Source: a bacterium
GTDB lineage: Bacteria; Patescibacteriota; Minisyncoccia; Moranbacterales; GWC2-37-73
Assembly: GCA_003251635.1 (NCBI GenBank)
Contig: QKEW01000008.1
Location: forward strand, 1 to 33,488
Direction: 5' to 3'
DNA length: 33,488 nucleotides
Shown here: positions 7,347 to 14,755 of the stretch, in pieces
How the letters are laid out: each line of letters begins with the position of its first letter
How positions within the stretch are numbered: position 1 is the first letter of the stretch
Notes under the pieces: generated by a model
What the model was told of the DNA's origin: nothing
Seen by the model: the letters and a program-made list of their open reading frames with translations, nothing else
Database searches by the model: none
Program-made: the position numbers and the translations under genes

Positions 7347-7365
7347 GTCGAGGACGGTCCTCGAC
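7347..7365. repeat. Perfect inverted repeat between tRNA-Gly and the 7208 gene
   Basis: GTCGAGGAC and GTCCTCGAC are separated by one base, giving a hairpin of about 7 bp with a 5-base loop. On the minus strand TATTTTTATTTTTT follows, so it could end the tRNA transcript. Alternatively it may be an operator for the gene downstream. The rest of the 7209-7420 gap is AT-rich. It contains two TTGACA-like sequences (7261-7266, 7306-7311) without a convincing -10. Confidence 0.5.
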
Positions 7366-7420
7366 TCAAGAAAGTCCAATTCGCCTCTCTGGCACTGGGT
7401 TCGATTCTTTATCTAAACCA

Positions 7421-7462
7421 AATTTAAAAATCCCCAGGATAAACCTGGAGATTTTTAAATTT
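7421..7462 (-). terminator. Long AT-rich hairpin just after tRNA-Gly
   Basis: The arms AATTTAAAAATC and GATTTTTAAATT flank a CCAGG/CCTGG core with an ATAAA loop. It begins three bases after the tRNA 3' end on the minus strand, where a processing or termination hairpin is expected. Confidence 0.6.
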
Positions 7463-7464
7463 TG

Positions 7465-7536
7465 AGCGGGTAGGGGGAATCGAACCCCCCTCCTCAGCTT
7501 GGAAGGCTGATATAATAGCCACTATACGACACCCGC
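7465..7536 (-). tRNA. tRNA-Gly(TCC)
   Basis: A 72-base cloverleaf can be folded on the minus strand. The acceptor stem is GCGGGTG/TACCCGC with one G-U pair. The anticodon stem is TCAGC/GCTGA with loop CTTCCAA, so the anticodon is TCC, reading GGA and other glycine codons. The T-arm is GGGGG-TTCGATT-CCCCC. The discriminator base is U and no CCA is encoded. A promoter lies at 7592-7619. The tRNA 3' end faces the atypical two-gene unit at 5281-7208, but I found no repeat of the tRNA end on the far side. Confidence 0.95.
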
Positions 7537-7591
7537 CTGCTTATGATATTGCAAACGCACCAGATATGTTTCAAACAAATTTCACAAATCA

Positions 7592-7619
7592 ATTATACAC
7601 GCTTATCAAATTTTGTCCA
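7592..7619 (-). promoter_or_regulatory. Promoter of tRNA-Gly
   Basis: The -35 is TGGACA (7614-7619), the spacer is 16 bases, and the -10 is TATAAT (7592-7597) preceded by TG. It overlaps the 3' end of the glycosyltransferase gene. The leader to the tRNA is about 49 bases. Confidence 0.65.
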
Positions 7620-8787
7620 CTGTCTGGTCAACCTGCTCTTTCCCTATCATCTCTTCATAAACCCCCAACATCTTCTCGGCGCAGATTGAATCGACATAAT
7701 TTTCCCGTGCGATCTTGGCTGAATTTTGAGAAAACCTCTGTCGCAATTCCTTGTCCTTGATCAATTTCCCAACCGCTTCCACAAATTCCTTCTTGTCTTC
7801 GCGAACCAAAAAGCCATTGGCACCATTGATAACTTGATCACTAACACCCGATGCATCAACTGCCACAATCGGCAAGCCCGAATACATCGCTTCAGCAATC
7901 ACCAAGCCCTGCGTTTCCGATTTGGAAGCATAAACAAAAATATCTCCAGCCGCAAAAATACCCTGTTTGTTGTTTTCTTCGCTTTCCAAGCTGAATACAA
8001 TCTGTTTATCCAAGCCTTTTTCGATCACTAAATTTTTCATATCTTCTACTAGATTTCCTTTTCCTTCAACCAAAAAAACGACATCGTTATTTTTTTCCAA
8101 AACTTCAAAAACCGATTCAAACAAAAACTCAATATTTTTCTCAGCCGTAAAACGAGAGACCAGATTCAAAACAATTTTATCTGAATCTATTTTATATTTT
8201 TGCCTAATTTTTTGCCCGTCAGCCCGATCAAAGGCTGCCCTATCAACTCCAGTTGGGATGACAAAAATATTTTGATTTTTTACTCCCCATTTTTGAATCA
8301 CTTTCTTGACTGAATCAGTTGGCGCAATCACTGCCTGAGCCTTGTTGGCGTACTTAACCGCATTGCGTACCACCCACCAGGTAGCCAATTTTTGAGGTAT
8401 GAAAAACGGCACAAAATGCGTATAAAAATCATATAGAGTGTGCCAAGTAAAAACCAACGGTACTTTCTTTTTGTGCGCCCACCTGTGCGCTGCAACCCCT
8501 AACAAATTCGGGTGCTGAGAATGCACAATATCAATCTCCAACTCGTCTAAAATTCGAGTTATTTTGGATGAATAAGGAATGGCCAAAGGAAAACTAATCT
8601 TGTATTCAAAATCAATTGAATCATAACGAAAAACATTTGGATTCTCATCAACATAACCGCTGGTCTTGGGCGCAAAAATATAAACCGTATGCCCCATTTT
8701 CTCAAACTGTTTTCGAAAACTTTCAATTGAAGCACTGACCCCAAAAATGTTAGGCAAGTAATTGTTAGTAAAAATGGCGATTTTCAT
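7606..8787 (-). CDS. GT4-family (GT-B fold) glycosyltransferase
   Basis: This 393-residue cytoplasmic or membrane-associated enzyme transfers a sugar from a nucleotide donor to a lipid or glycan. The N-terminal Rossmann domain starts KIAIFTNNYLPNIFGVS. An HSQHPNLLG segment near residue 90 is typical of diacylglycerol glucosyltransferases and mannosyltransferases. The C-terminal donor-binding domain contains ETQGLVIAEAMYSGLP, with the glutamates of the EX7E motif, followed by GANGFLV. It is the last gene of a three-gene unit with the hydrolase and glucosidase-like genes (gaps of 18 and 16 bases), so it probably acts in envelope glycolipid or storage-glycan metabolism. The acceptor is not shown by sequence. 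Confidence 0.9.
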   Translation of the reverse strand: MKIAIFTNNYLPNIFGVSASIESFRKQFEKMGHTVYIFAPKTSGYVDENPNVFRYDSIDFEYKISFPLAIPYSSKITRILDELEIDIVHSQHPNLLGVAAHRWAHKKKVPLVFTWHTLYDFYTHFVPFFIPQKLATWWVVRNAVKYANKAQAVIAPTDSVKKVIQKWGVKNQNIFVIPTGVDRAAFDRADGQKIRQKYKIDSDKIVLNLVSRFTAEKNIEFLFESVFEVLEKNNDVVFLVEGKGNLVEDMKNLVIEKGLDKQIVFSLESEENNKQGIFAAGDIFVYASKSETQGLVIAEAMYSGLPIVAVDASGVSDQVINGANGFLVREDKKEFVEAVGKLIKDKELRQRFSQNSAKIARENYVDSICAEKMLGVYEEMIGKEQVDQTVDKI

Positions 8788-8805
8788 AAACTTAATCGCA
8801 AAAAA

Positions 8806-9645
8806 TTAGTTTTTCTCTAAAAAATCTAGGATATCATCAAAAACGTGTTCATTGTTAATGTCAGCTATGAACGTGTGGTAAGCTCGATCAATATATCTTT
8901 TAATTTTAATTTGCGATCTGGTTTTTTGGTAAATTTGTTCTAAACTCGAAGCAGTCACAATATGATCGTGAGTTGACTGCATAGCTAACACCGGCTGTGA
9001 TATCAAATGTACATTTCGACGAGCCGCTTGAGTTGCTCCAATGGCATCCAAAACACTTTTGATCGGAAAGACTTGATAAGAAACCACTCGCGTCACTATT
9101 CCGGACGATCCAAAAGAAGGTGGGTAAAATTTCTTATGATATTTGCGTCCAAAAAATAAAAACAAATGAGCAAAAAATTTAGTTGTCCTTTCCAGACGCA
9201 TCTTGTAAGGCGTGGCCATCAAAATCAATCCGTCAATTTTGGCAATTTTTTGAGCCAAAATCATAGCCAGCGTCGCTCCAATCGAAGTTCCGCCCACATA
9301 AACTTTCGAACACTTTTCTTTTAGTTGCTGATAGCCTCTCTCAACATCATCAACCCAATCATGCCAGCTAACCTTTTCCAAATCAATCGACTGAGTGCCA
9401 TGACCACTAAGTAAAATACCTAAAACTGTGTACCCTTTAGAATTTAGGAATTTTCCTAATCTTCGAATTTCATAGGGAGTTGACGTCCAACCGTGAACCA
9501 GCAAAACCCCTTTCCCATTGGTCCCCTCAAAGAAAAATGGCTTATTAATCAAATGTTTTTCATCTTCAAAGAGAGATTTGGGATCTTCATATAAAGGCTT
9601 TTCCACTTCACTAAGAATTTTTTTAGTTTTCCTGATTTCAAACAT
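8806..9645 (-). CDS. Alpha/beta hydrolase (carboxylesterase/monoacylglycerol lipase type)
   Basis: This 279-residue cytoplasmic hydrolase has an oxyanion segment VLLVHGWTS near residue 50. The nucleophile elbow GGTSIGAT puts Ser near 118. The acid is in MQSTHDHIV, and the catalytic His is in RAYHTF near the C-terminus. It is most like the esterases that release acyl groups from small esters or monoglycerides. It lies between a glucosidase-like gene and a glycosyltransferase, so deacylation of a glycolipid is plausible, but this is inference from the operon. No signal peptide and no Shine-Dalgarno. Confidence 0.88.
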   Translation of the reverse strand: MFEIRKTKKILSEVEKPLYEDPKSLFEDEKHLINKPFFFEGTNGKGVLLVHGWTSTPYEIRRLGKFLNSKGYTVLGILLSGHGTQSIDLEKVSWHDWVDDVERGYQQLKEKCSKVYVGGTSIGATLAMILAQKIAKIDGLILMATPYKMRLERTTKFFAHLFLFFGRKYHKKFYPPSFGSSGIVTRVVSYQVFPIKSVLDAIGATQAARRNVHLISQPVLAMQSTHDHIVTASSLEQIYQKTRSQIKIKRYIDRAYHTFIADINNEHVFDDILDFLEKN

Positions 9646-9661
9646 TATATTTTATCAAAAA

Positions 9662-10822
9662 TTAAACTTCTAAATTTTCACCTTCAGCTAAAATTTCCCG
9701 GCAAACTTCCAAAAAAATCCCGCTATTCCAAGCAAAAGGTTTGGCGCTTTTCCAAAATTTTGGCTCATAGGGCTGTCCGTTTTCATGATAAACCTCATGA
9801 ATTGCCCCGTTTTTTAGCAAATTTGAAGAAATTCTCTGCAAAATCGCCTGAGCCTCCTTTTTTCGTCCAATTCTCTGCCAACCCAATGCTAGCAATAAAT
9901 CGATCCAAAGCCAACACTTGCCATTGTGATATTCTCCCAGACCCAAAAATATAGCCAGGGGGTTTATTTTCCAAAATGAATGCCTAGGACTAACAGTTGG
10001 AATCAAAATGCCTTTGCGAATTTTTTCAAAATGTTCTAAAACCTTCAAGCACTTGTCAGCTGAGGTTATTTGCAAGGCGCAAATCAAAGCATTTCCCGCA
10101 CTATCAAAAACTTTTCGACCACCTAAAATATCATCAAAATAATTTCCACTCCAAAAACTCTCTTCGATTTTCAAGCTGGTCTTCTTGAATATTTTTTCAT
10201 ATTCTTGACTGTCTTGATCTTGTCCAAGCCTTTTGGCAATTTCCGAAATAACTTTTAAGCTTTCAGCGTAGAGCACGTTGGTATACAAGACTCGACCGCT
10301 TTTAAAAACCGTATCCATCCAATTGGACAAAAAATATTCCCGGATCAGTCCGTCTTTCTTTTTTGGATTGTACCACTCCAAGCTCTTCTTTAATTTTTCG
10401 TAATAATGCTGAGCAAACTCCAAATCACCAGTTTTATTCAAATATTTACCAAAAGCAATAAGACAAAGCGAATTGCTATCCATAGTATTAAAGGGCCGAA
10501 TCAAAGAAGCATAAATAGCCCTTGGTTTTTTACGCCAAATTGATTTTTTGAAAAGATATTTCAAGCCATTGAAATCGCGCACAAATTTACGGGCAATCTT
10601 CCCGTCAGATTTTTGATTGTCCAAAAAAAATTTCAAAGTTTCCCTAACCACTTCAAAGTCGCCGATTTCCAGGCAGCCACCAACCGCAAAGAAACTATCC
10701 CGGGCCCAAAAATCTGAAAAACGCATCGGCGAGGCAATAATTTTTCCATCTAAATAACAAGCGCGCAGACTATTCTGCGCCAATTCAAAAGCCTGTCCAA
10801 TTTTTCCATCGTCAATTTTCAT
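9662..10822 (-). CDS. (Alpha/alpha)6-barrel glucosidase-like protein (glycogen debranching/GH63-like)
   Basis: This 386-residue protein resembles the C-terminal domain of amylo-alpha-1,6-glucosidases and related trehalases. FSDFWARDSFFAVGG near residue 40 matches the conserved WxRDxF entry of these barrels. MDSNSL, NWMDTV and a WLWIDLLLALGW helix follow at regular intervals, and the end has AFAWNSGIFLE. It would hydrolyse alpha-glucosidic bonds in a storage or surface glycan. No secretion signal is seen, so it should act in the cytoplasm. It is first in a three-gene unit with the hydrolase and GT4 genes. The exact linkage cannot be read from the sequence. Confidence 0.82.
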   Translation of the reverse strand: MKIDDGKIGQAFELAQNSLRACYLDGKIIASPMRFSDFWARDSFFAVGGCLEIGDFEVVRETLKFFLDNQKSDGKIARKFVRDFNGLKYLFKKSIWRKKPRAIYASLIRPFNTMDSNSLCLIAFGKYLNKTGDLEFAQHYYEKLKKSLEWYNPKKKDGLIREYFLSNWMDTVFKSGRVLYTNVLYAESLKVISEIAKRLGQDQDSQEYEKIFKKTSLKIEESFWSGNYFDDILGGRKVFDSAGNALICALQITSADKCLKVLEHFEKIRKGILIPTVSPRHSFWKINPLAIFLGLGEYHNGKCWLWIDLLLALGWQRIGRKKEAQAILQRISSNLLKNGAIHEVYHENGQPYEPKFWKSAKPFAWNSGIFLEVCREILAEGENLEV

Positions 10823-10862
10823 TGGATTAAATCAAGATATTTTCAAATTCTCAAAACGAAAG

Positions 10863-11462
10863 TTATTCAAAATTTTCAGTAATAGTCCTGGATTCTCTTT
10901 TTTTAAAAAAAGTTATGAAAACATAGGTTAAAACCGCTACTACACCAATTATCCAGCCAACCCAATCGATATAATTGCTAACTTCTCTCCAAAGATAACC
11001 ATAGAAATAACCCATGGCTACCAAAAATCCACTCCAAACAATTCCGCCCAAAATAGAAAATTTCACAAATTTTCCAAAGTCCATGCCGGCAATTCCAGCT
11101 GCCACGAAAGTCGCCCAACAAAGTCCGGTTGTTGATTTGACGGCAAAAATCGTTTTACCTCCATGTTTTCGAAAGTACCTTTCCATTTTCAAAACCAAAC
11201 TTTCCGTAATTCCCATGTAACGGCCAAAACCATGCACAAATTTCATTCCAAAGCGCCGACCCAAAAGAAAAAGGATAACATCTCCAACTACATCGCCCAA
11301 AACAGAAAAAAACAAAACCATTGGCCAAGCAAAAGCTCCCAGAGAGGCCAACATTGCCGCTACAATCGTCACCACCGGTCCTTCGATTATCATCAGGGGT
11401 AACATGCCCCAATAACCCCAGTGACGCAAAAACTCAAAAATTGTGTGTCCCGTTTGTTCCAT
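10863..11462 (-). CDS. DedA/VTT-domain membrane protein
   Basis: This protein of about 199 residues is taken from the ATG at 11462. The frame stays open to 11618, but that extension crosses the terminator of the upstream gene and a TATAAT seven bases from the ATG, so it is rejected. DedA proteins are polytopic inner-membrane proteins, some of which flip phosphatidylethanolamine or undecaprenyl phosphate. The signature here is EGPVVTIVAAMLAS, followed by LGDVVGDVILFLLGRRFG, and FRKHGGKTIFAVKSTTGLCW, matching the conserved E, G-D and basic residues of the VTT domain. The last membrane helix ends near residue 188, before a short basic tail. The message appears to be leaderless. Confidence 0.88.
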   Translation of the reverse strand: MEQTGHTIFEFLRHWGYWGMLPLMIIEGPVVTIVAAMLASLGAFAWPMVLFFSVLGDVVGDVILFLLGRRFGMKFVHGFGRYMGITESLVLKMERYFRKHGGKTIFAVKSTTGLCWATFVAAGIAGMDFGKFVKFSILGGIVWSGFLVAMGYFYGYLWREVSNYIDWVGWIIGVVAVLTYVFITFFKKRESRTITENFE

Positions 11463-11468
11463 TTTTTG

Positions 11469-11497
11469 ATTATAACCCGTTTCTGAAAAATCCTCAA
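11469..11497 (-). promoter_or_regulatory. Promoter giving a leaderless dedA message
   Basis: A TTGAGG -35, a 17-base spacer and a TATAAT -10 (11469-11474) stand directly before the gene. The A of the ATG is the seventh base after the -10, the usual initiation point, so the transcript should begin at or next to the start codon. Confidence 0.65.
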
Positions 11498-11515
11498 TCC
11501 GCAAACAAAACAACC

Positions 11516-11550
11516 AAAAAATCCCCGCCAACCAGGGCGGGGATTTTTTT
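11516..11550 (-). terminator. Terminator of the RRM gene
   Basis: The strong GC stem AATCCCCGCC/GGCGGGGATT has a 6-base loop and is flanked by A and T runs on both sides. On the minus strand it follows the RRM stop by about 20 bases. Confidence 0.9.
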
Positions 11551-11568
11551 ATTTCTTCAAAAAAGAAA

Positions 11569-11847
11569 TTAGTCGTTGAAAGATTTCTTTGGTCTTTCTT
11601 CCAATGGACGAGCCTCATTAACAGTCAAGGTTCGACCACCAAATTCCTTTTCATGGAACATTTCAATCGCTTTTTGAGCTTCGTCATCGTTAGACATTTC
11701 TACGAATCCAAAACCTTTTGAACGACCGGTCATGCGATCCATAATGATCACAGCTGACTCAACTGCTCCAGCAGCGGAAAAATAATCCTTCAATTCATCT
11801 TCAGTAGTTGAATATGGAAGTCCGCCAACGTAAAGTTTCTTTGCCAT
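11569..11847 (-). CDS. RRM-family single-domain RNA-binding protein
   Basis: This protein of about 92 residues is started at the ATG at 11847, because MAKKLYVGGLPYST is the usual beginning; the frame is open for six more codons. RNP2 is LYVGGL and RNP1 is KGFGFVEM, with the aromatic residues for base stacking present. A short basic C-terminal tail (LEERPKKSFND) follows the domain. Proteins of this kind in cyanobacteria and other bacteria bind RNA in the cytoplasm and are often cold-induced. The gene stands alone with its own promoter, a leader of about 100 bases able to form a long stem, and a terminator, so leader-based control is likely. Confidence 0.93.
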   Translation of the reverse strand: MAKKLYVGGLPYSTTEDELKDYFSAAGAVESAVIIMDRMTGRSKGFGFVEMSNDDEAQKAIEMFHEKEFGGRTLTVNEARPLEERPKKSFND

Positions 11848-11871
11848 TTTTTTGTCGATTAACACTGATTA

Positions 11872-11919
11872 GTTTTGTAAGGCGACCCTGGTCTTCGCTG
11901 CTCTTTCTCCTCACAAAAC
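11872..11919 (-). promoter_or_regulatory. Structured leader of the RRM gene
   Basis: In the minus-strand RNA, GUUUUGUGAGG (11909-11919) can pair with CCUUACAAAAC (11872-11882) over 11 bp with one G-U pair, enclosing a purine-rich loop. A second pairing, UUAGUUUU (11926-11933) with AAAACUAA (11869-11876), overlaps it, so two alternative folds are possible. The start codon is about 25 bases downstream. Autoregulation or a temperature switch is possible. Confidence 0.5.
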
Positions 11920-11955
11920 GAAGGGAAAACTAACGAAACACTTACAAACATTTTT

Positions 11956-11983
11956 ATTCTAGCAGAAAAATCGCTTTAGTCAA
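11956..11983 (-). promoter_or_regulatory. Promoter of the RRM gene
   Basis: The -35 is TTGACT, the spacer is 16 bases, and the -10 is TAGAAT preceded by TGC. It overlaps the stop codon of the upstream flavoprotein gene. Confidence 0.7.
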
Positions 11984-13235
11984 GGACTTTTTCAGCCGCA
12001 TTTTCTCCGGCTAAATAACCGCTGCTCCAGCACATTTGCAAGTTATATCCGCCGGTCGGGCCATCCAAATCCAAAACTTCGCCGACCAAAAAAAGATTGC
12101 TGACTATTTTTGAGCGCATGTTTCTTGAATCAACCTCTTTTAGATCAATTCCCCCAGCCGTCACCATCGCTCTTTCAAATCCCGAAAGACCCGCCACCTC
12201 CAGACGCATATCCTTGAACAACTCAATCAAAACATGACGGTCCTTGCGACTTATTCTCGAGTTATTTATTTGAGAATCAATCTTAGCCAAATCTAAAATC
12301 AAATCCCAAAATTTGGGAGAAAAAAAATCAAAAGATAGATTGGCAATCTTTTTGGCTGAATTTTTCTCAAGCTCTTTTTGCAAAATTTCATCCAACTTTT
12401 CCCGAGTAAGCTGGGGTTTGCTGTCCAAACCAATCTCAACCGGACCATTTTTCAAAAGCACTCCGACTTCCCGACTAACGTTCAAAACTGCCGGCCCACT
12501 GATTCCAAAATGAGTGAAAATCAAATCTCCGCTTTGAGAAAATTTCTTTTTCCCATTTTGATAAACATTGAGTTCAACACCTCGCAAACTAATGGCTTGG
12601 GATTTTTCCAAAGGAAAATTTTTAATTTCAAGCGGGGTTAAAGCGGGACGAGGATCGACTATTTTGTGTCCCATTTTTTGCGCCAGCGAATAACCGCTTC
12701 CATCCGAACCAGTAACCGGATAGGATTTGCCGCCGGTTGCCAAAATATAGTTTTCAGCCACTATCGCGCCCTTTTTCAAAATCAATCTCTCAATTCGAGA
12801 ATTTTTTATTTCAACATCTCGTACTGCGTTTTTCATCAAAGTTGTAATTCCATTGTCGCGCAAGATCTTTTTCAAAACTTCAATCACATCCAACGATTTA
12901 TTACTTGAAGGAAAAACGCGTCCGCTATTTTCGACTTTCAATTTCAAATTTTCTCCTTCCAAAAAATCCATCAACTGGCTTGGACCAAAAAGATTAAAAG
13001 CGGAAAAAAGAAATTTGCCTTTAGATCCGAATTTCGCAACCAACTCGGGCAAATCAAATTCCGCTTGAGTTATATTGCAACGACCATTACCGGTAATCAT
13101 CAACTTCCGACCGATTTGCTCATTCTTGTCAATCAAAACCACGCGCGCGCCCTTTTGCGCCGCTCTGATTGCTGCCATCACGCCAGCCGGTCCTCCACCG
13201 ATGACCGCTACATCAAATTGAATATCCTCAGACAT
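11976..13235 (-). CDS. HI0933/BaiN-family FAD-dependent oxidoreductase
   Basis: This 419-residue flavoprotein has the N-terminal dinucleotide-binding fold AVIGGGPAGVMAAIRAA. It continues with IDKNEQIGRKLMITGNGRCN, the family hallmark (GRKxxxTGNGRCN). YILATGGKSYPVTGSDGSGY lies mid-protein, and the C-terminus has the second FAD contact, LFLVGEVLDLDGPTGGYN. Members are cytoplasmic; BaiN reduces bile-acid intermediates, but the general substrate of the family is unknown. It is complete and divergent from obg. A possible weak promoter (TATACT) lies around 13275. Confidence 0.9.
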   Translation of the reverse strand: MSEDIQFDVAVIGGGPAGVMAAIRAAQKGARVVLIDKNEQIGRKLMITGNGRCNITQAEFDLPELVAKFGSKGKFLFSAFNLFGPSQLMDFLEGENLKLKVENSGRVFPSSNKSLDVIEVLKKILRDNGITTLMKNAVRDVEIKNSRIERLILKKGAIVAENYILATGGKSYPVTGSDGSGYSLAQKMGHKIVDPRPALTPLEIKNFPLEKSQAISLRGVELNVYQNGKKKFSQSGDLIFTHFGISGPAVLNVSREVGVLLKNGPVEIGLDSKPQLTREKLDEILQKELEKNSAKKIANLSFDFFSPKFWDLILDLAKIDSQINNSRISRKDRHVLIELFKDMRLEVAGLSGFERAMVTAGGIDLKEVDSRNMRSKIVSNLFLVGEVLDLDGPTGGYNLQMCWSSGYLAGENAAEKVLD

Positions 13236-13324
13236 TTGAGTTAAAAATAAATTATCTTTTGCACTCCTCAGAGTATACTAAATCCCACAAAAAGTCCACC
13301 CTTAAGCAAATTGCAGGCTTAGGG

Positions 13325-13353
13325 TTTACAATCCAATCAAAATGTGCCACAAT
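13325..13353 (+). promoter_or_regulatory. Promoter of obg
   Basis: The -35 is TTTACA, the spacer is 17 bases, and the -10 is CACAAT preceded by TGC. The leader is about 30 bases of A/T-rich sequence without a Shine-Dalgarno. Confidence 0.5.
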
Positions 13354-13389
13354 AACTCGAAACAATTTTTAGATTATAAATAAAACTCT

Positions 13390-14346
13390 ATGTTGGTAGA
13401 TGATGTCAAAATAAAAATTAAAGCTGGCAAGGGCGGAAATGGCAGCGTTAATTTCAATAAAAACCTAATGTCACTAGGTCCGACTGGCGGCAGCGGCGGA
13501 CAAGGCGGCAACGTTTGGGCTGAAGGCGTTTCCGACCTGGGGGCCCTTGGTCAATTTCGTTTTAAAAAAGAAATCTGCGCCCCAGACGGAAAAGACGGGC
13601 GCGGACAATTTCGCGATGGCAGCGACGGACAAGATTTAATCTTAAAAATTCCAATCGGGACTGAAATAGACCTAGGTTCAGAAAAAAAGGAATTAACCAA
13701 GACGGGAGAAAAAATTCTCCTAGCTAAAGGTGGCCGGGGAGGCAAAGGTAATTTCCTTTTTCGCAGTTCTCGCAACACTTCACCTAAAGAATTTCAGGAA
13801 GGTTTAGGCGGCGAAAATCATGTGGTGCATCTGCAATTGAAAATGATTGCCGACATCGGATTTGTCGGACTACCGAACGTCGGAAAATCCAGCCTACTCA
13901 ACGAACTAACCAACTGCCAAGCCAAGGTTGCCAACTATCGATTTACCACTTTGGAGCCAAACTTAGGCGTTTATTACAACTTGATTTTAGCTGATATTCC
14001 TGGACTGATTGAAGGAGCAGCCGAAGGTAAGGGTCTGGGCATAAAATTTCTCAAACATATCGAAAGAACCCACATCATCTTTCATTTTATTTCAGCCGAC
14101 TGTGACAATCCTCTCCAAGACTATGAAACCGTGCAAAAAGAATTGGAAAGTCATAATCCGGAGCTTATTCAAAAAAAGACTTTCATAATATTAAGTCGAG
14201 CTGATCTTATCTCCCCTGAAGATCTAAAGGGAAAAACAGAGATGCTCAAAAAAACCAAGAAGAAAATTATTCCACTTTCAATTCAAGATAAAAACGGACT
14301 GGAAAAAATCCGAAAAATCCTAAACACAATTTCTCAAGAAAAATAA
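13390..14346 (+). CDS. obg: Obg/CgtA GTPase
   Basis: This 318-residue ribosome-associated GTPase acts in 50S assembly and stress signalling. Residues 1 to about 155 form the glycine-rich Obg fold, with repeated GGxGG turns (KGGNGSVNF, GGSGGQGGNV). The G domain follows: GLPNVGKSS (G1), FTTLEPNLG (switch I), DIPGLIEGA (G3) and LSRADL in place of the usual NKxD (G4). It ends right after the G domain, so the C-terminal OCT domain of the E. coli type is absent. It is one of only three plus-strand genes in the window. Its stop lies three bases from the stop of the convergent membrane gene. Confidence 0.95.
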   Translation: MLVDDVKIKIKAGKGGNGSVNFNKNLMSLGPTGGSGGQGGNVWAEGVSDLGALGQFRFKKEICAPDGKDGRGQFRDGSDGQDLILKIPIGTEIDLGSEKKELTKTGEKILLAKGGRGGKGNFLFRSSRNTSPKEFQEGLGGENHVVHLQLKMIADIGFVGLPNVGKSSLLNELTNCQAKVANYRFTTLEPNLGVYYNLILADIPGLIEGAAEGKGLGIKFLKHIERTHIIFHFISADCDNPLQDYETVQKELESHNPELIQKKTFIILSRADLISPEDLKGKTEMLKKTKKKIIPLSIQDKNGLEKIRKILNTISQEK

Positions 14347-14348
14347 AA

Positions 14349-14690
14349 CTATTTTTTCTTTTCTATTCGATGCAAGAAAGAGTTGACTAAAAATAGAATC
14401 AAAGAAAAAGCCAGGGCCCACCAAAAATCTTTTACCCAAAAACCTGGCACGATTTTGGAAGTCAGCATGATCAAGAAAGCGTTGATAACCAAAGTAAAAA
14501 GACCCAAGGTTATCAAAGTTATCGGCAAAGTCAATAAAATTAAAATTGGCCGGATGAACGCATTCAAAATTCCAATGATCACCGCTGCCGTTAAGGCTGC
14601 CCAAAAACCGCTAACAGTGACTCCTGGCAAAACATAGGCTGTTATGAAAACTGCCAAAGCGGCCGCCATCCAATGAAAAATGATTTTCAT
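14349..14690 (-). CDS. YvlD/phage holin superfamily IV membrane protein
   Basis: This 113-residue protein has four hydrophobic segments, at about residues 3-22, 28-48, 52-76 and 88-106. The pattern NAFIRPILILLTLPITLITLG is the signature of the COG1950/DUF360 family, named after mycobacterial phage holins. Chromosomal members such as YvlD are linked to envelope stress, not lysis, and no phage gene is near. It is convergent with obg with almost no spacer. Its promoter has the extended -10 TGCTATAAT around 14734-14742. Confidence 0.88.
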   Translation of the reverse strand: MKIIFHWMAAALAVFITAYVLPGVTVSGFWAALTAAVIIGILNAFIRPILILLTLPITLITLGLFTLVINAFLIMLTSKIVPGFWVKDFWWALAFSLILFLVNSFLHRIEKKK

Positions 14691-14733
14691 ATTTTTTATC
14701 TTTTTCTGAAAAATTCAAATTAAAAACAATTTG

Positions 14734-14742
14734 ATTATAGCA
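14734..14742 (-). promoter_or_regulatory. Extended -10 of the YvlD-like gene
   Basis: The minus strand reads TGCTATAAT, matching the other extended -10 elements of this window. It sits just downstream of the dihydrouridine synthase coding end. The leader is about 40 bases. Confidence 0.55.
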
Positions 14743-14755
14743 CAGAAGCTTCAAA

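Noticed and set aside
7385-7415. A GGTTCGATTC-like T-arm on the plus strand, suggesting a second tRNA
   Set aside because: The flanking bases do not form the T stem, and no anticodon arm or acceptor stem can be built around it. At most it is a decayed fragment.
11462-11618. N-terminal extension of DedA
   Set aside because: It spans the terminator of the RRM gene and the promoter; the residues do not resemble the family.
14349-14690. Phage origin suggested by the holin-superfamily name
   Set aside because: The COG1950/YvlD group is chromosomal in most bacteria and there are no other phage genes.
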